NCBI RefSeq assembly: GCF_019264375.1 | Contig: NZ_JAHVAI010000012.1 | Coordinates: 62,001 to 126,000 of the forward strand | Length of the DNA: 64,000 bases | Reading direction: 5' to 3' | DNA from: Sedimentimonas flavescens | GTDB taxonomy: Bacteria; Pseudomonadota; Alphaproteobacteria; Rhodobacterales; Rhodobacteraceae | In this document: positions 46,147-57,278 of the stretch, piece after piece | How the letters are laid out: each line of letters opens with the position of its first letter | Numbering within the stretch: position 1 is the stretch's first letter | Notes under the pieces: model-generated | Seen by the model: the letters and a program-made list of their open reading frames with translations, nothing else | Database searches by the model: none | Told to the model about the DNA's origin: nothing | Position numbers and translations under genes: made by a program

Positions 46147-46542
46147 ATGACAAATGCCCTTATCATCCGTGGCAGAGCACGCAAAAGGAGCCCGACAGCC
46201 GCCGAAGTCGCAGCACAGCAATTCTAGGTCTCGACCGACTTCGCGGGGCTCAGCCACGATGCAGACGAGCAGCGGGGACTTGAGGAGTTGCTCTGGGCCG
46301 ACGTGATCGCCGTCATGGAAGAGCGCCAGTTTGAGCGGCTCAAACAGCGGTTCGGCATGTCGCTCAAGGGCAAGAAACTGACCTGCCTCGACATATCCGA
46401 CAGCTACGAATTCATGGAGCCCGTACTCGTGGCCCTGATCGGGCAAAGACTGCACCGCCTTGGCGTGCGCAACGCAATCCCCCAAAACGAGAAGGCCCCC
46501 GCTCGCGCGAGGGCCTTCCCAATTCATGCAACCGAGCCTTAG
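46147..46542 (+). pseudogene. Dead low-molecular-weight tyrosine-phosphatase-like gene inside the S10 operon
   Basis: In the plus strand the frame from ATG 46147 reads MTNALIIRGRARKRSPTAAE, TAG at codon 27 (46225-46227), then VSTDFAGLSHDADEQRG, LEELLWADVIAVMEERQFER and LTCLDISDSYEFMEPVLVAL. This matches small LMW-PTP-like proteins. Two lesions are clear: the nonsense codon, and Arg (CGT) at position 8 where the nucleophilic Cys (TGT) of the CX5R(S/T) loop belongs. The frame also runs on into the rplW terminator, so its own stop seems lost. It lies opposite to and between rplW and rplB. Confidence 0.82.
46491..46518 (-). terminator. Probable terminator after rplW
   Basis: GAAGGCCC / GGGCCTTC pairs over 8 bp around a GC-rich loop that can itself fold (CTCG/CGAG). 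On the minus strand it is followed by TCGTTTT. It begins 20 bp after the rplW stop. Its sequence forms the spurious C-terminus of the neighbouring phosphatase remnant. Confidence 0.65.
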
Positions 46543-46835
46543 AGGCCGGTCGAAACGTCAATCGTCTGACCGTCTTCCAGCGTCACGTAGGCTTTCTTGA
46601 CGTCCGAGCGCACGCCCGGCTGGCCACGGAAGCGCTTCGTCTTGCCTTTGGTGATGGTGGTGTTGACCGCTTTCACCTTGACGCCAAAGAGAGCCTCGAC
46701 GGCCTCCTTGATCGCAGGCTTGGTCGCGGTTTTCGCCACCTGGAACACGACCGCGCCATTTTCCGAGGCCATGGTGGCTTTCTCGGTGATGACGGGCTTC
46801 ACGATCACGTCGTAATGTTCGGGTTTCGCGCTCAT
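46539..46835 (-). CDS. rplW: 50S ribosomal protein L23
   Basis: The 98-residue protein is the tunnel-exit docking site for trigger factor and SRP. It begins [20 protein letters not shown] and has [19 protein letters not shown] and [14 protein letters not shown]. The conserved Glu of the trigger-factor site lies in the loop after VITEK. Its ATG overlaps the rplD stop (ATGA). Confidence 0.98.
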   Translation of the reverse strand: MSAKPEHYDVIVKPVITEKATMASENGAVVFQVAKTATKPAIKEAVEALFGVKVKAVNTTITKGKTKRFRGQPGVRSDVKKAYVTLEDGQTIDVSTGL

Positions 46836-47452
46836 TTCAGGCGAGCCTCCAGAGCTTCGACACCCGCCTTCGTGATGACCAGGGTCTCACGCTTGAGGAT
46901 GTCATAGACGTTGGCGCCCATCGACGGCAGAACGTCGAAGCCTTCGATGTTGCGCGCGGCTTTGAGGAAGTTCTCGTTCACCTCGGCGCCGTCGATCACG
47001 AGGACCTTCTTCCAGCCCAGCTCCTTGGCGGCTTGCGCCAGCAGCTTGGTCTTGGCTTCGGCCAAATCGGCAGCTTCCAGAACCACAAGGTTACCCGCCT
47101 TGGCTTTCGCCGAGAGAGCGTGCTTGAGGCCCAGGGCGCGGAACTTCTTCGTCAGGTCATGGGCGTGCGAACGCGGGGTCGGACCCTTGTACACACCACC
47201 GTGACGGAAGATCGGAGCCTTCTTGGAACCGTGACGAGCGCCGCCGGTGCCTTTCTGGCGATAGATCTTCTTGGTCGAGTAGGACACGTCCGACTTGCCC
47301 AGCACCGAGTGGGTACCAGCCTGCGCCTTCGCGCGCTGCCAGCGCACGACGCGGTGCAGGATGTCCGCACGCGGCTCCAGACCGAAGATGTCATCCGACA
47401 GTTCGATCGAACCGGCTTTGCCGGCGTCGAGCTTGATCACATCGAGTTTCAT
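46832..47452 (-). CDS. rplD: 50S ribosomal protein L4
   Basis: The 206-residue protein has the tunnel loop region [36 protein letters not shown] and the C-terminal [21 protein letters not shown]. In E. coli L4 also represses the S10 operon via its leader; a structured rpsJ leader is present here. ATGA overlaps join it to both rplC and rplW. Confidence 0.98.
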   Translation of the reverse strand: MKLDVIKLDAGKAGSIELSDDIFGLEPRADILHRVVRWQRAKAQAGTHSVLGKSDVSYSTKKIYRQKGTGGARHGSKKAPIFRHGGVYKGPTPRSHAHDLTKKFRALGLKHALSAKAKAGNLVVLEAADLAEAKTKLLAQAAKELGWKKVLVIDGAEVNENFLKAARNIEGFDVLPSMGANVYDILKRETLVITKAGVEALEARLK

Positions 47453-48168
47453 GCTTCACCCCCTTCGACCGAAGCTTCTTCAGCCGGAGCAGCAGCGCCC
47501 TTCAGACCGGCCGGCATCGGAACGTCCGACGGCAGCGGCTTCTTGACGGCGTCCTTGATGGTGACCCAGCCGCCCTTGGCGCCCGGAACCGAGCCCTTGA
47601 CGAGGATCAGGCCACGATCGGCGTCGGTCTTGACGACCTGGATGTTCTGCGTGGTGACGCGAACAGCACCCAGATGACCCGCCATCTTCTTGCCCTTGAA
47701 CACCTTGCCGGGGTCCTGGCACTGGCCGGTCGAACCGTGCGAACGGTGCGAGATCGACACACCGTGCGAGGCACGCAGACCGCCGAAGTTGTGGCGCTTC
47801 ATCGCACCGGCAAAGCCTTTACCGATCGAGGTACCGGCGATGTCGACGAACTGACCGTTGTTGTAGTGTTCGGCCGAGATCTCGGCGCCCACTTCGATCA
47901 GGTTCTCCGGCGACACGCGGAACTCGGCCAGCTTGCGCTTCGGCGCCACGTTCGCTTTCGCGAAGTGGCCGCGCATGGCGGCGGTGGTACGCTTGGCCTT
48001 CGCTTCGCCCGCGCCGAGCTGAACGGCGGTGTAGCCGTCCTTCTCTTCGGTGCGCTGCGCGACGACCTGGAGGTTTTCGAGTTGGAGAACGGTCACAGGA
48101 ACCTGCTTACCGTCCTCGAGGAACAGCCGGGTCATGCCCAGCTTCTTGGCGATAACACCAGAACGCAT
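47449..48168 (-). CDS. rplC: 50S ribosomal protein L3
   Basis: The 239-residue protein begins [25 protein letters not shown] and has the signature region [49 protein letters not shown], whose Gln is the methylation site in E. coli. The C-terminal extension is acidic and Ala-rich. It follows rpsJ by 10 bp and is coupled to rplD. Confidence 0.98.
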   Translation of the reverse strand: MRSGVIAKKLGMTRLFLEDGKQVPVTVLQLENLQVVAQRTEEKDGYTAVQLGAGEAKAKRTTAAMRGHFAKANVAPKRKLAEFRVSPENLIEVGAEISAEHYNNGQFVDIAGTSIGKGFAGAMKRHNFGGLRASHGVSISHRSHGSTGQCQDPGKVFKGKKMAGHLGAVRVTTQNIQVVKTDADRGLILVKGSVPGAKGGWVTIKDAVKKPLPSDVPMPAGLKGAAAPAEEASVEGGEA

Positions 48169-48178
48169 CGTCGCCTCC

Positions 48179-48487
48179 TCAGACCTTGATCTCGACGTCG
48201 ACGCCGGCAGCCAGGTCGAGCTTCATCAGCGCGTCCACGGTTTGCGGGGTCGGATCGACGATGTCGAGAAGACGCTTGTGCGTGCGGATTTCCCACTGGT
48301 CACGCGACTTCTTGTCGATGTGCGGACCACGGAGAACCGTGAATTTCTCGATTTTGTTCGGCAGCGGGATCGGGCCGCGAACCGTAGCACCGGTACGCTT
48401 GGCGGTGTTCACGATTTCCTGGGTGCTGGCGTCCAGCACGCGATAATCGAACGCCTTGAGCCGGATGCGGATGTTTTGACCAGTCAT
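48179..48487 (-). CDS. rpsJ: 30S ribosomal protein S10
   Basis: The 102-residue protein (NusE in antitermination) starts [21 protein letters not shown] and has the S10 signature [30 protein letters not shown]. It heads the S10 operon. Its Shine-Dalgarno GAGAGG, 9 nt before the ATG, lies in the 3' arm of a leader hairpin. Confidence 0.98.
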   Translation of the reverse strand: MTGQNIRIRLKAFDYRVLDASTQEIVNTAKRTGATVRGPIPLPNKIEKFTVLRGPHIDKKSRDQWEIRTHKRLLDIVDPTPQTVDALMKLDLAAGVDVEIKV

Positions 48488-48490
48488 TTA

Positions 48491-48530
48491 GTCTTGCCTC
48501 TCGCAGGGGCTTTCAGGTTGAGAGGCAGAC
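48491..48530 (-). promoter_or_regulatory. rpsJ leader hairpin that pairs the Shine-Dalgarno
   Basis: On the minus strand GTCTGCCTCTC pairs with GAGAGGCAAGAC over 11 bp with one bulged A and a 17-nt loop. The 3' arm contains the rpsJ ribosome site GAGAGG and ends 3 nt before the ATG. Such a fold could make S10-operon translation subject to control, for example by L4. Confidence 0.65.
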
Positions 48531-48584
48531 ACCGCCGAATGCGACGCCTGCATCGAACCACAATCTCTTGGAGATCAGGGGCGC

Positions 48585-48613
48585 CGGATATGCGCGTTAC
48601 CCGAGTCTGTCAA
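48585..48613 (-). promoter_or_regulatory. S10 operon promoter between tuf and rpsJ
   Basis: On the minus strand a perfect TTGACA (48608-48613), a 17-bp spacer and TATCCG (48585-48590) lie about 98 bp upstream of the rpsJ start, giving a leader of roughly 90 nt. Confidence 0.75.
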
Positions 48614-48621
48614 GAGCAAAT

Positions 48622-48689
48622 GGCGCGCCTTTCGGCGCACCACTCATATTCACTCGCGATGTCGCGGACGGGCCCGTTACAGGCCCGTC
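48622..48689 (-). terminator. Two hairpins after tuf, possible weak terminator
   Basis: GACGGGCC / GGCCCGTC (48667-48689, 8 bp, 7-nt loop) begins 10 bp after the tuf stop. GGTGCGCC-GAAA-GGCGCGCC (48622-48641, one G.U pair, GNRA loop) precedes the S10 promoter. Neither has a strong U-tract; the second is followed by ATTTGC. Confidence 0.5.
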
Positions 48690-48699
48690 GAGACGTCGA

Positions 48700-49875
48700 T
48701 CACTCGATGATTTTCGAGACGACGCCTGCGCCGACGGTGCGGCCGCCTTCACGGATAGCGAAGCGCAGCTTCTCTTCCATGGCGATCGGGGCGATCAGTT
48801 CGACTTCGAACTTCAGGTTGTCGCCCGGCATAACCATCTCGGTGCCTTCCGGCAGCTTCACGGTGCCGGTGACGTCCGTGGTGCGGAAGTAGAACTGCGG
48901 ACGGTAGTTCGCGAAGAACGGCGTGTGACGGCCACCTTCCTCTTTCGTGAGGATGTAGGCTTCAGCTTCGAACTTCGTGTGCGGCTTCACCGAACCCGGC
49001 TTGCACAGAACCTGACCACGCTCAACGCCGTCACGGTCGATACCGCGCAGCAGCGCGCCGATGTTGTCGCCAGCTTCACCGCGATCGAGCAGCTTGCGGA
49101 ACATCTCGACGCCCGTGCAGGTGGTCTTCTTGGTCGCGCGGATACCGACGATCTCGAGTTCGTCGCCCACGTTCACAGCGCCACGCTCGACACGGCCGGT
49201 CACAACGGTGCCGCGGCCCGAGATCGAGAACACGTCTTCGATCGGCATCAGGAACGGCTGGTCGACAGCGCGCTCCGGGGTCGGGATGTACTCGTCGACA
49301 GCGGCGATCAGAGCGCGGATCGAATCCTCGCCGATCTCGTTGTCGCGGCCTTCCATCGCGGCCAGAGCCGAGCCCTTGATGATCGGAATATCATCGCCGG
49401 GGTAGTCGTACGACGACAGCAGTTCGCGGATTTCCATCTCGACGAGCTCGAGCAGCTCTTCGTCGTCGACCTGGTCAACCTTGTTCATGTACACGACCAT
49501 GTACGGAATGCCGACCTGACGGCCGAGCAGGATGTGCTCGCGCGTCTGCGGCATCGGGCCGTCGGCCGCGTTCACAACCAGGATCGCGCCGTCCATCTGC
49601 GCCGCACCCGTGATCATGTTCTTCACGTAGTCGGCGTGGCCGGGGCAGTCGACGTGCGCGTAGTGACGGTTCGCCGATTCATATTCAACGTGGGCCGTCG
49701 AGATCGTGATCCCGCGAGCCTTCTCTTCCGGCGCGCCGTCAATCTGGTCGTAGGCCTTGAATTCACCAAAGTACTTGGTGATCGCAGCCGTCAGCGTCGT
49801 CTTGCCGTGGTCAACGTGGCCAATCGTGCCGATGTTGACGTGCGGTTTCGTCCGTTCAAACTTTGCCTTTGCCAT
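48700..49875 (-). CDS. tuf: Elongation factor Tu
   Basis: The 391-residue GTPase brings aminoacyl-tRNA to the ribosome. Motifs are [10 protein letters not shown] (G1), RGITI (G2), DCPGHADY (G3), NKVD (G4) and SAL in KGSALAAME (G5). The C-terminal barrel carries the kirromycin-site region ending [16 protein letters not shown]. It is 66 bp after fusA in the str operon. Rhodobacterales usually have a second tuf copy, which is not in this window. Confidence 0.98.
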   Translation of the reverse strand: MAKAKFERTKPHVNIGTIGHVDHGKTTLTAAITKYFGEFKAYDQIDGAPEEKARGITISTAHVEYESANRHYAHVDCPGHADYVKNMITGAAQMDGAILVVNAADGPMPQTREHILLGRQVGIPYMVVYMNKVDQVDDEELLELVEMEIRELLSSYDYPGDDIPIIKGSALAAMEGRDNEIGEDSIRALIAAVDEYIPTPERAVDQPFLMPIEDVFSISGRGTVVTGRVERGAVNVGDELEIVGIRATKKTTCTGVEMFRKLLDRGEAGDNIGALLRGIDRDGVERGQVLCKPGSVKPHTKFEAEAYILTKEEGGRHTPFFANYRPQFYFRTTDVTGTVKLPEGTEMVMPGDNLKFEVELIAPIAMEEKLRFAIREGGRTVGAGVVSKIIE

Positions 49876-49910
49876 AATGGCCTCCTGTAGTCCTTAAAAC
49901 CCGTGGGAAA

Positions 49911-49934
49911 GGCGCCCGGGTTACCCCGGACGCC
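49911..49934 (-). other. Hairpin between fusA and tuf
   Basis: On the minus strand GGCG-T-CCGGG pairs with CCCGG-G-CGCC-like sequence over about 9 bp with one mismatch and a short loop, followed by TTTCCC. It could act as a weak attenuator or a processing site. Confidence 0.4.
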
Positions 49935-49941
49935 GTCGCCC

Positions 49942-52065
<2,124 letters not shown>

Positions 52066-52079
52066 TTTTCGTGCTCCTG

Positions 52080-52562
<483 letters not shown>

Positions 52563-52934
52563 TTATTTCGGACGCTTCGCGCCGTATTTCGAACGACGCT
52601 GACGGCGGTCTTTGACGCCTTGGGTATCCAGCACACCGCGCAGGATGTGGTAACGGACACCCGGAAGGTCTTTCACACGGCCGCCGCGGATGAGCACAAC
52701 GGAGTGCTCTTGCAGGTTGTGCTTTTCGCCCGGGATGTAGGAGATGACCTCGAAGCCGTTCGTCAGGCGCACTTTGGCGACCTTACGCATAGCCGAGTTC
52801 GGTTTCTTCGGCGTCGTGGTGTAGACGCGGGTGCAGACGCCGCGCTTTTGCGGGCACGACTGCAGGTGCTGCGACTTCGAGCGCTGCACCTTGGGCTGCC
52901 GCGGTTTGCGGATCAGCTGTTGGATGGTAGGCAT
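52563..52934 (-). CDS. rpsL: 30S ribosomal protein S12
   Basis: The 123-residue decoding-centre protein begins [20 protein letters not shown] and has [22 protein letters not shown] and [14 protein letters not shown]. The Lys residues of PKKPNS and VKDLPG, where streptomycin-resistance changes occur, are the sensitive-type residues. The Met at 52934 follows GGGGAA by 6 nt. A promoter lies about 240 bp upstream, leaving an unusually long leader of about 230 nt. Confidence 0.98.
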   Translation of the reverse strand: MPTIQQLIRKPRQPKVQRSKSQHLQSCPQKRGVCTRVYTTTPKKPNSAMRKVAKVRLTNGFEVISYIPGEKHNLQEHSVVLIRGGRVKDLPGVRYHILRGVLDTQGVKDRRQRRSKYGAKRPK

Positions 52935-53170
52935 TCCGGTTCCCCGTATTTGCTCTGTCAATACTCGCAGCCCGGCAGGGTGGGACCCAAACTGGACTGC
53001 GCCACTTCTCGACGACGCTCCACGCGGACCGTGAAACGCCAAACCGCACCCTTCCCTGCCGAGTGGCCGGGTCGAATGCGCCTTAATTTCAGAGGATCGA
53101 GGGTAAACCCCGGGATAGTGCCGCTGAAATCTGTCGCCCTTGGGACATACTGAGCCCGTCGGGTAGCGGC

Positions 53171-53199
53171 GCTATATGGGGAGTCGCGGGTATTGTCAA
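53171..53199 (-). promoter_or_regulatory. str operon promoter
   Basis: On the minus strand a perfect TTGACA (53194-53199), 17-bp spacer and TATAGC (53171-53176) form the best sigma-70 match in the window. Transcription from here runs into rpsL-rpsG-fusA-tuf. Confidence 0.8.
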
Positions 53200-53207
53200 C
53201 CGCAGGG

Positions 53208-53933
53208 TCAAACCCGCTCCTTGCCACCAAGGCGAAACCAACCGAGGCGGCCTTCGAAGGCGGCGTAAAGCAACCAGGCCCCGCTGAGCGTGACCAAGGC
53301 CGCAAAGACCGCATCCGAGACGAAATGCCGCCCCGTGACCACCCGCTGCGCGGCGATGAACGTCGGAATGAACACGGCAACCACGATGGCGTAATTGCCT
53401 ACCCAACGCTCGATCCGCTCCGCCGAGAAGCGCCAGAGCAGGATCACCAGCGCCAGAGCGACCGCCGCCGAGACCTCGCCCGACACAAACGAGCAGTTGC
53501 GCGCACATTGATCGACGAAGCTCCAGGCGGGCGTGAAGGTCAGATCGCCGCCAAACTCGGTCACCGTGGCCGGGCGGGCACGGCCCGAATAGGCCTTGAG
53601 AAAGCCGTTCACCAGCAGGCCGGGCAGCAGAAGGTAGAGCGTAAAGACAAAACCCCAGGCCCGCGCCGACAACCCAAGCACGTTACGACGGCGCGCCAGT
53701 GCGCGCCACATCGCGAAGGGCGACAGGATAAAAACAAGGATCGAGAGATCCCAGATACGCTGGCGCAGGAACTCCCACATCGGGTTTCCGATCACGCGAA
53801 AGCCGTCCCAGGGGCTCCAGAACAGGCTGGACAGCGCCAGATCGACCGAAGGCGCGCCGACGAACAGTGCCAGCGCCGCCAGCCATCCGGCCAACAGCCA
53901 GCGCCCCGTCATCTGGTAATCAATCGGCGGCAT
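53208..53933 (-). CDS. PAP2-family membrane phosphatase, LpxE/LpxF-like
   Basis: The 241-residue membrane protein has about six helices and the PAP2 triad layout: KX6RP in KAYSGRARP (Lys113, Arg120-Pro121), then SFVSGE (151-153) where most family members have PSGH, then RVVTGRHFVSD (Arg197, His203, Asp207). Glu replaces the first His of motif 2. Such phosphatases remove phosphate from lipid A or isoprenoid pyrophosphates. The start at 53933 has GGAG 7 nt upstream and overlaps the glycosyltransferase stop by 14 bp. Its operon partners point to lipid A. Confidence 0.82.
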   Translation of the reverse strand: MPPIDYQMTGRWLLAGWLAALALFVGAPSVDLALSSLFWSPWDGFRVIGNPMWEFLRQRIWDLSILVFILSPFAMWRALARRRNVLGLSARAWGFVFTLYLLLPGLLVNGFLKAYSGRARPATVTEFGGDLTFTPAWSFVDQCARNCSFVSGEVSAAVALALVILLWRFSAERIERWVGNYAIVVAVFIPTFIAAQRVVTGRHFVSDAVFAALVTLSGAWLLYAAFEGRLGWFRLGGKERV

Positions 53934-55341
53934 TCAGACACTCCGCATCCACAAGGTAAGGCGCGACCGCCCGGCTCGACCAGTATCCCGACAGGGAAAA
54001 GGCCGCGACCGGGGCAAGGGGCCCCGCCCCACAATCCGGGGCTGCGGCCTGAATTGCAAGGACGCGTCCGGTGAAGCCTTCGGGAAGCGCGTAGTTCTGC
54101 TCGTAATAATGCCGCGCGCGGCCTTCGGGGCGCGGGGCATATATCGCGATGACGCTGTCGCGCCCTGTGTAGAGCAGATCGGCCAGGATATCGCGGTTCG
54201 CGGCCAGGACCGGAACGCCCTCGGCGCGCGCGAGATCAAGGATCTCGCGGCTCAGCTCGGCCCGGCCAAGATAGCGGCGCAGGAGCGGCTCGCCGTCGCG
54301 CTCCGGCCAAGGGGCCAGAACGGTCAACAGCGGGAAGGCCACCACGACGATCAGGTTCAGCGCGAGCGCCACACGGCGCCACAGCCCCGGCAGGATCATC
54401 GCCACCAGAACCGTCCCCGGAAAGTAGGCGGCCACCGCCCAATTGGCATAGGCCTGCGAGAGCAGCGCCTGCACCGTCACCGCGACCAGCGGCGGCAGGC
54501 TGAGCACCGCCAGCGCGCCGCGCACGTTCCGGCGCGCAGTGACGACACCCCAGATCAGAGCAGCCATGGCGATCGGCCCAAAAACCGCGAACTGGCTGGC
54601 CAGGAACTCGGCCATCGAGGCGAAATTCAACGTCGCACCACCGCGCACCCAGCCGACATTGTCCATCGTATGCTCGACAGTGGTCAGATCATGGGTCAGG
54701 TTCCACAGCACATTGGGCGAGATCACCGCGCCGAAGGCCAAAGCCGCCAGCAGCGCATTGCGCCAGCCGGTGCGAAACTGCGGGGCCAACAGCATGGCCA
54801 GCACAAGGCCCGGGACCAGATAGATCGCGGCATATTTCGCCAGAAACGCAGCACCTGCACTCGCCCCGGCCAGAGCGGCGTCAGGCGCCCTGCTCTCTTG
54901 CGCCGCGCGCAGCCAGAACAGCAGCGCCAGCGCGTAGAACGGCGCCATGATCGTATCGGTCGAAATCAGCAGCGAGCCGACCACCACGAAAGGCAGCGTG
55001 ACGTAAAGCACCGCCGTCCAGATCGCGGCGCTCCGATCAGCCAGCCGCGCCGCGACGGCACCAAGCACCAGCGCGGTCACCCCGTGCAACACCGCCCCCG
55101 GCATCCGAACCCAGAACGGGCTGTCCGATCCCGCCAGATCGGTCACGAGCCGGATCGCCCAGCCGATCAACGGCGGTTTGGAGTAGTAGCCAAAATCGAG
55201 GTTCTGGCTCCAAAGCCAGTATTGCGATTCATCAACAAACAGGTCAGTCCGGTTGAAGGCCAGCGCCAACAGCCGCAACCCGGTGATCGCGGCGACGAAG
55301 GCAAACGCTGGCCGGAACCAGCCCTGCGCCTCAGACTTCAT
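53920..55341 (-). CDS. ArnT/RgtD-like lipid-linked-sugar glycosyltransferase
   Basis: The 473-residue integral membrane protein has some eleven helices and the GT-C features of the PMT/ArnT family: RTDLFVDESQYWLWSQ with the acidic DE in the first periplasmic loop, GYYSKPPLIGW, and a periplasmic C-terminal domain. The family moves a sugar from an undecaprenyl- or dodecaprenyl-phosphate donor to lipid A or another acceptor outside the membrane. A Met at 55356 would add five residues. Either start overlaps the LAB_N gene. It lies downstream of a GT2 enzyme that could make the donor. Confidence 0.85.
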   Translation of the reverse strand: MKSEAQGWFRPAFAFVAAITGLRLLALAFNRTDLFVDESQYWLWSQNLDFGYYSKPPLIGWAIRLVTDLAGSDSPFWVRMPGAVLHGVTALVLGAVAARLADRSAAIWTAVLYVTLPFVVVGSLLISTDTIMAPFYALALLFWLRAAQESRAPDAALAGASAGAAFLAKYAAIYLVPGLVLAMLLAPQFRTGWRNALLAALAFGAVISPNVLWNLTHDLTTVEHTMDNVGWVRGGATLNFASMAEFLASQFAVFGPIAMAALIWGVVTARRNVRGALAVLSLPPLVAVTVQALLSQAYANWAVAAYFPGTVLVAMILPGLWRRVALALNLIVVVAFPLLTVLAPWPERDGEPLLRRYLGRAELSREILDLARAEGVPVLAANRDILADLLYTGRDSVIAIYAPRPEGRARHYYEQNYALPEGFTGRVLAIQAAAPDCGAGPLAPVAAFSLSGYWSSRAVAPYLVDAECLNAAD

Positions 55342-55636
55342 CGCGACGCTTGGCATAGATCAGCCAAAGGTTGCGAATATAGATGATCACGCCAAGTGCC
55401 TGCCCGAGAATGAACACCGGGTCAGTGCGGTAGATCGCATAGCTGAGCAGCATGACGCCCCCGGCCAGCGAAAAATACCAGAACGCCAGCGGGATCACGG
55501 AATCCCGCGCGCGCTCCGAGGCGATCCACTGCACCAGGAAGCGCGCGGTAAACATCCCCTGCGCAAGGAAGCCAAAGACAACCCACCAAAGCTCGGTCGT
55601 GCTGTCCACGTGCAGAACGGTCATCAGCCAGTGCAT
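55331..55636 (-). CDS. Small LAB_N (lipid A biosynthesis N-terminal domain) membrane protein
   Basis: The 101-residue protein has three predicted helices and the LAB_N traits WWVVFGFLAQGMFTARFLVQWIASE and VIPLAFWYFSLAGGVMLLSYAIYRTDPVFILGQ. The domain is found alone or fused to lipid A enzymes, and resembles small multidrug-type membrane proteins. A flippase or accessory role for the lipid-linked sugar is plausible but unproven. It starts 3 bp after the GT2 stop and overlaps the next gene. Confidence 0.85.
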   Translation of the reverse strand: MHWLMTVLHVDSTTELWWVVFGFLAQGMFTARFLVQWIASERARDSVIPLAFWYFSLAGGVMLLSYAIYRTDPVFILGQALGVIIYIRNLWLIYAKRRDEV

Positions 55637-55639
55637 GGA

Positions 55640-56365
55640 TTACTCCGCGATCTCGGTGGGGCGGGATTTCTTGCGACGACGCAAGAGCCAGGCAACGCCG
55701 GCCAGATCGACGACGCCGACAAGCCCGCGTTGCAGGTTGGAATAATGCGAGCGCCCCCCGCCCCGCTGGCGGTGGCTGACATCGACATGGGCAACCTGCC
55801 AGCCGTCACGCGCAAACAGCGCGGGCAGGTAGCGGTGCATGTGATCGAAATAGGGAAGGCGCAGGAAAGCCTCGCGGCGGAAGGCCTTGAGCCCGCAACC
55901 GGTGTCGCGCGTCCCGTCCTTGAGCACGCGCGAGCGGATCGCGTTGGCGAATTTCGACGCGAGTTTCTTGGACATCGTGTCCTGTCGCCCGACGCGCTGC
56001 CCGGCAACGATGCCGATCAACTCCGAGCCCTCGGCCAGAAGCGGTGCCATCAGCTTGGGAAGTTCCGAGGGCGGGTTCTGCCCATCGCCATCAAGCGTGC
56101 AGATCACAGCGCCTTTCGCGACGAGAACGCCGGAATGCACCGCCGCCGACTGCCCGCCAGAGCGGTCATGACGCAGCACACGCAGTCGCGGCGCTCGGGC
56201 GCGGCGCGCCTGCAAGATCGCGGCCATGCCATCGTCCGAGGCATCATCGACCACGACCACCTCGTAGTCGCACACCCGTTCCAGAGCGGTATCGATACCG
56301 TCCAGAAGCGCCTCGATATTCGAGGCCTCGTTCTTCGCCGGGATTACGATTGTTACGTCCGTCAT
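55640..56365 (-). CDS. GT2 glycosyltransferase, polyprenyl-phosphate sugar synthase type
   Basis: The 241-residue cytosolic enzyme has the GT2 fold: TIVIPAKNEASNIEALLDGI, VVVVDDASDDG, LDGDGQNPPSELPKL with the metal-binding DGD, and DTGCGLKAFRREAFLRLPYFDHMHR. It then has the HRQRGGGRSHYSNLQRG stretch typical of dolichol-phosphate-mannose-synthase relatives. It lacks the C-terminal membrane helix pair of ArnC, having one hydrophobic segment. It probably loads a sugar on a polyprenyl phosphate for the ArnT-like enzyme. The start at 56365 follows GGGG. Confidence 0.87.
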   Translation of the reverse strand: MTDVTIVIPAKNEASNIEALLDGIDTALERVCDYEVVVVDDASDDGMAAILQARRARAPRLRVLRHDRSGGQSAAVHSGVLVAKGAVICTLDGDGQNPPSELPKLMAPLLAEGSELIGIVAGQRVGRQDTMSKKLASKFANAIRSRVLKDGTRDTGCGLKAFRREAFLRLPYFDHMHRYLPALFARDGWQVAHVDVSHRQRGGGRSHYSNLQRGLVGVVDLAGVAWLLRRRKKSRPTEIAE

Positions 56366-56475
56366 GGCCCCACAACCATTTGCCACCCTTGTTGGGTGGG
56401 CCTCCTCTTACTCGCAGGTCAGGCGGATGTAAACGTCACAGGCAGCGAGGGCGCGCCCCGCCGCCTGTGCAGCGA

Positions 56476-57189
56476 TTAGCCGAACTTGGCGAAAAGCTTG
56501 GAATAGGGCACTTTTAGGCCCGATTGCGCGGCGATCCCGGCCGCCAGATCCCCGGCGCGCGCGGCGTCGCCAAACGCCTTGACCGAGGCGGCGAAGCCCT
56601 CGGCCAGCGGTGCATAGGCCGGATCGGCCGCCTCTGGCGCGGGATGAGCAAGGATTTCAGCAGCAAGGTGCTCAAGCACCGCCGCCTCGGCCTGCATCCG
56701 TGCCATGCCAGCATCACCAAGCGCCAAGAAGTCCGTCTCGAGCACCTCTTTCATCGCAGCATGATAGGCGTTCATGCGGTCCGAGAAGCCGACGATATCG
56801 TTGCGCATGTGCAGCGCGGCCACGGCCTCGCGCACCTCTTCAAGCGTGAGATGCGCGGTCGGCAAATCCCCTGCCCCGACCTGCTGGCCTGCCGCAGCGA
56901 TCAGCCCGTTGACGGTGGTGAAGGTCTCTGCCAGCGCGGTGTCCTCGGCATATTGCGGCGGCGGGTCGATCGTCCAGCCAGCGACGATCTGGCTCCAGGC
57001 GCCGTCGAATTTCTCGAGCGCCGCGGCGGTTTCAGCCTGTTTGCCCTGGTTGCTCAGGAACAACGCGGCGCGATAGGCGCCATAGGCCTGACGCAGCTGC
57101 GCCTCGCCCTCGCGGAACGTCACCGCCCAAGCAGGCATCGCCACCGACATCGCCAATGCGACGGCCAACATCTTTGCGCCTGTGTTCAT
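56476..57189 (-). CDS. Periplasmic protein of unknown function
   Basis: The 237-residue product starts with a signal peptide cleaved near AWA (residue 22). The mature part is mostly alpha-helical and Ala-rich, without Cys pairs, haem motif or metal signature. The layout, with helices such as EAQLRQAYGAYRAALFLS and DRMNAYHAAMKEVLE, suggests a helical bundle reminiscent of imelysin-like or cytochrome-c'-like folds, which is only an impression. AAGGAG precedes the ATG at 57189. It sits between the rpoC terminator and the GT2 gene, 110 bp from the latter. Confidence 0.75.
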   Translation of the reverse strand: MNTGAKMLAVALAMSVAMPAWAVTFREGEAQLRQAYGAYRAALFLSNQGKQAETAAALEKFDGAWSQIVAGWTIDPPPQYAEDTALAETFTTVNGLIAAAGQQVGAGDLPTAHLTLEEVREAVAALHMRNDIVGFSDRMNAYHAAMKEVLETDFLALGDAGMARMQAEAAVLEHLAAEILAHPAPEAADPAYAPLAEGFAASVKAFGDAARAGDLAAGIAAQSGLKVPYSKLFAKFG

Positions 57190-57278
57190 CTCAATCTCCT
57201 TCTGGGCCAATAATCTGTTTCAACGCTATCGCCCGCGACCTCCGTCGCACCTGCGACATTCGGCCCCAGGAAAGAAAA

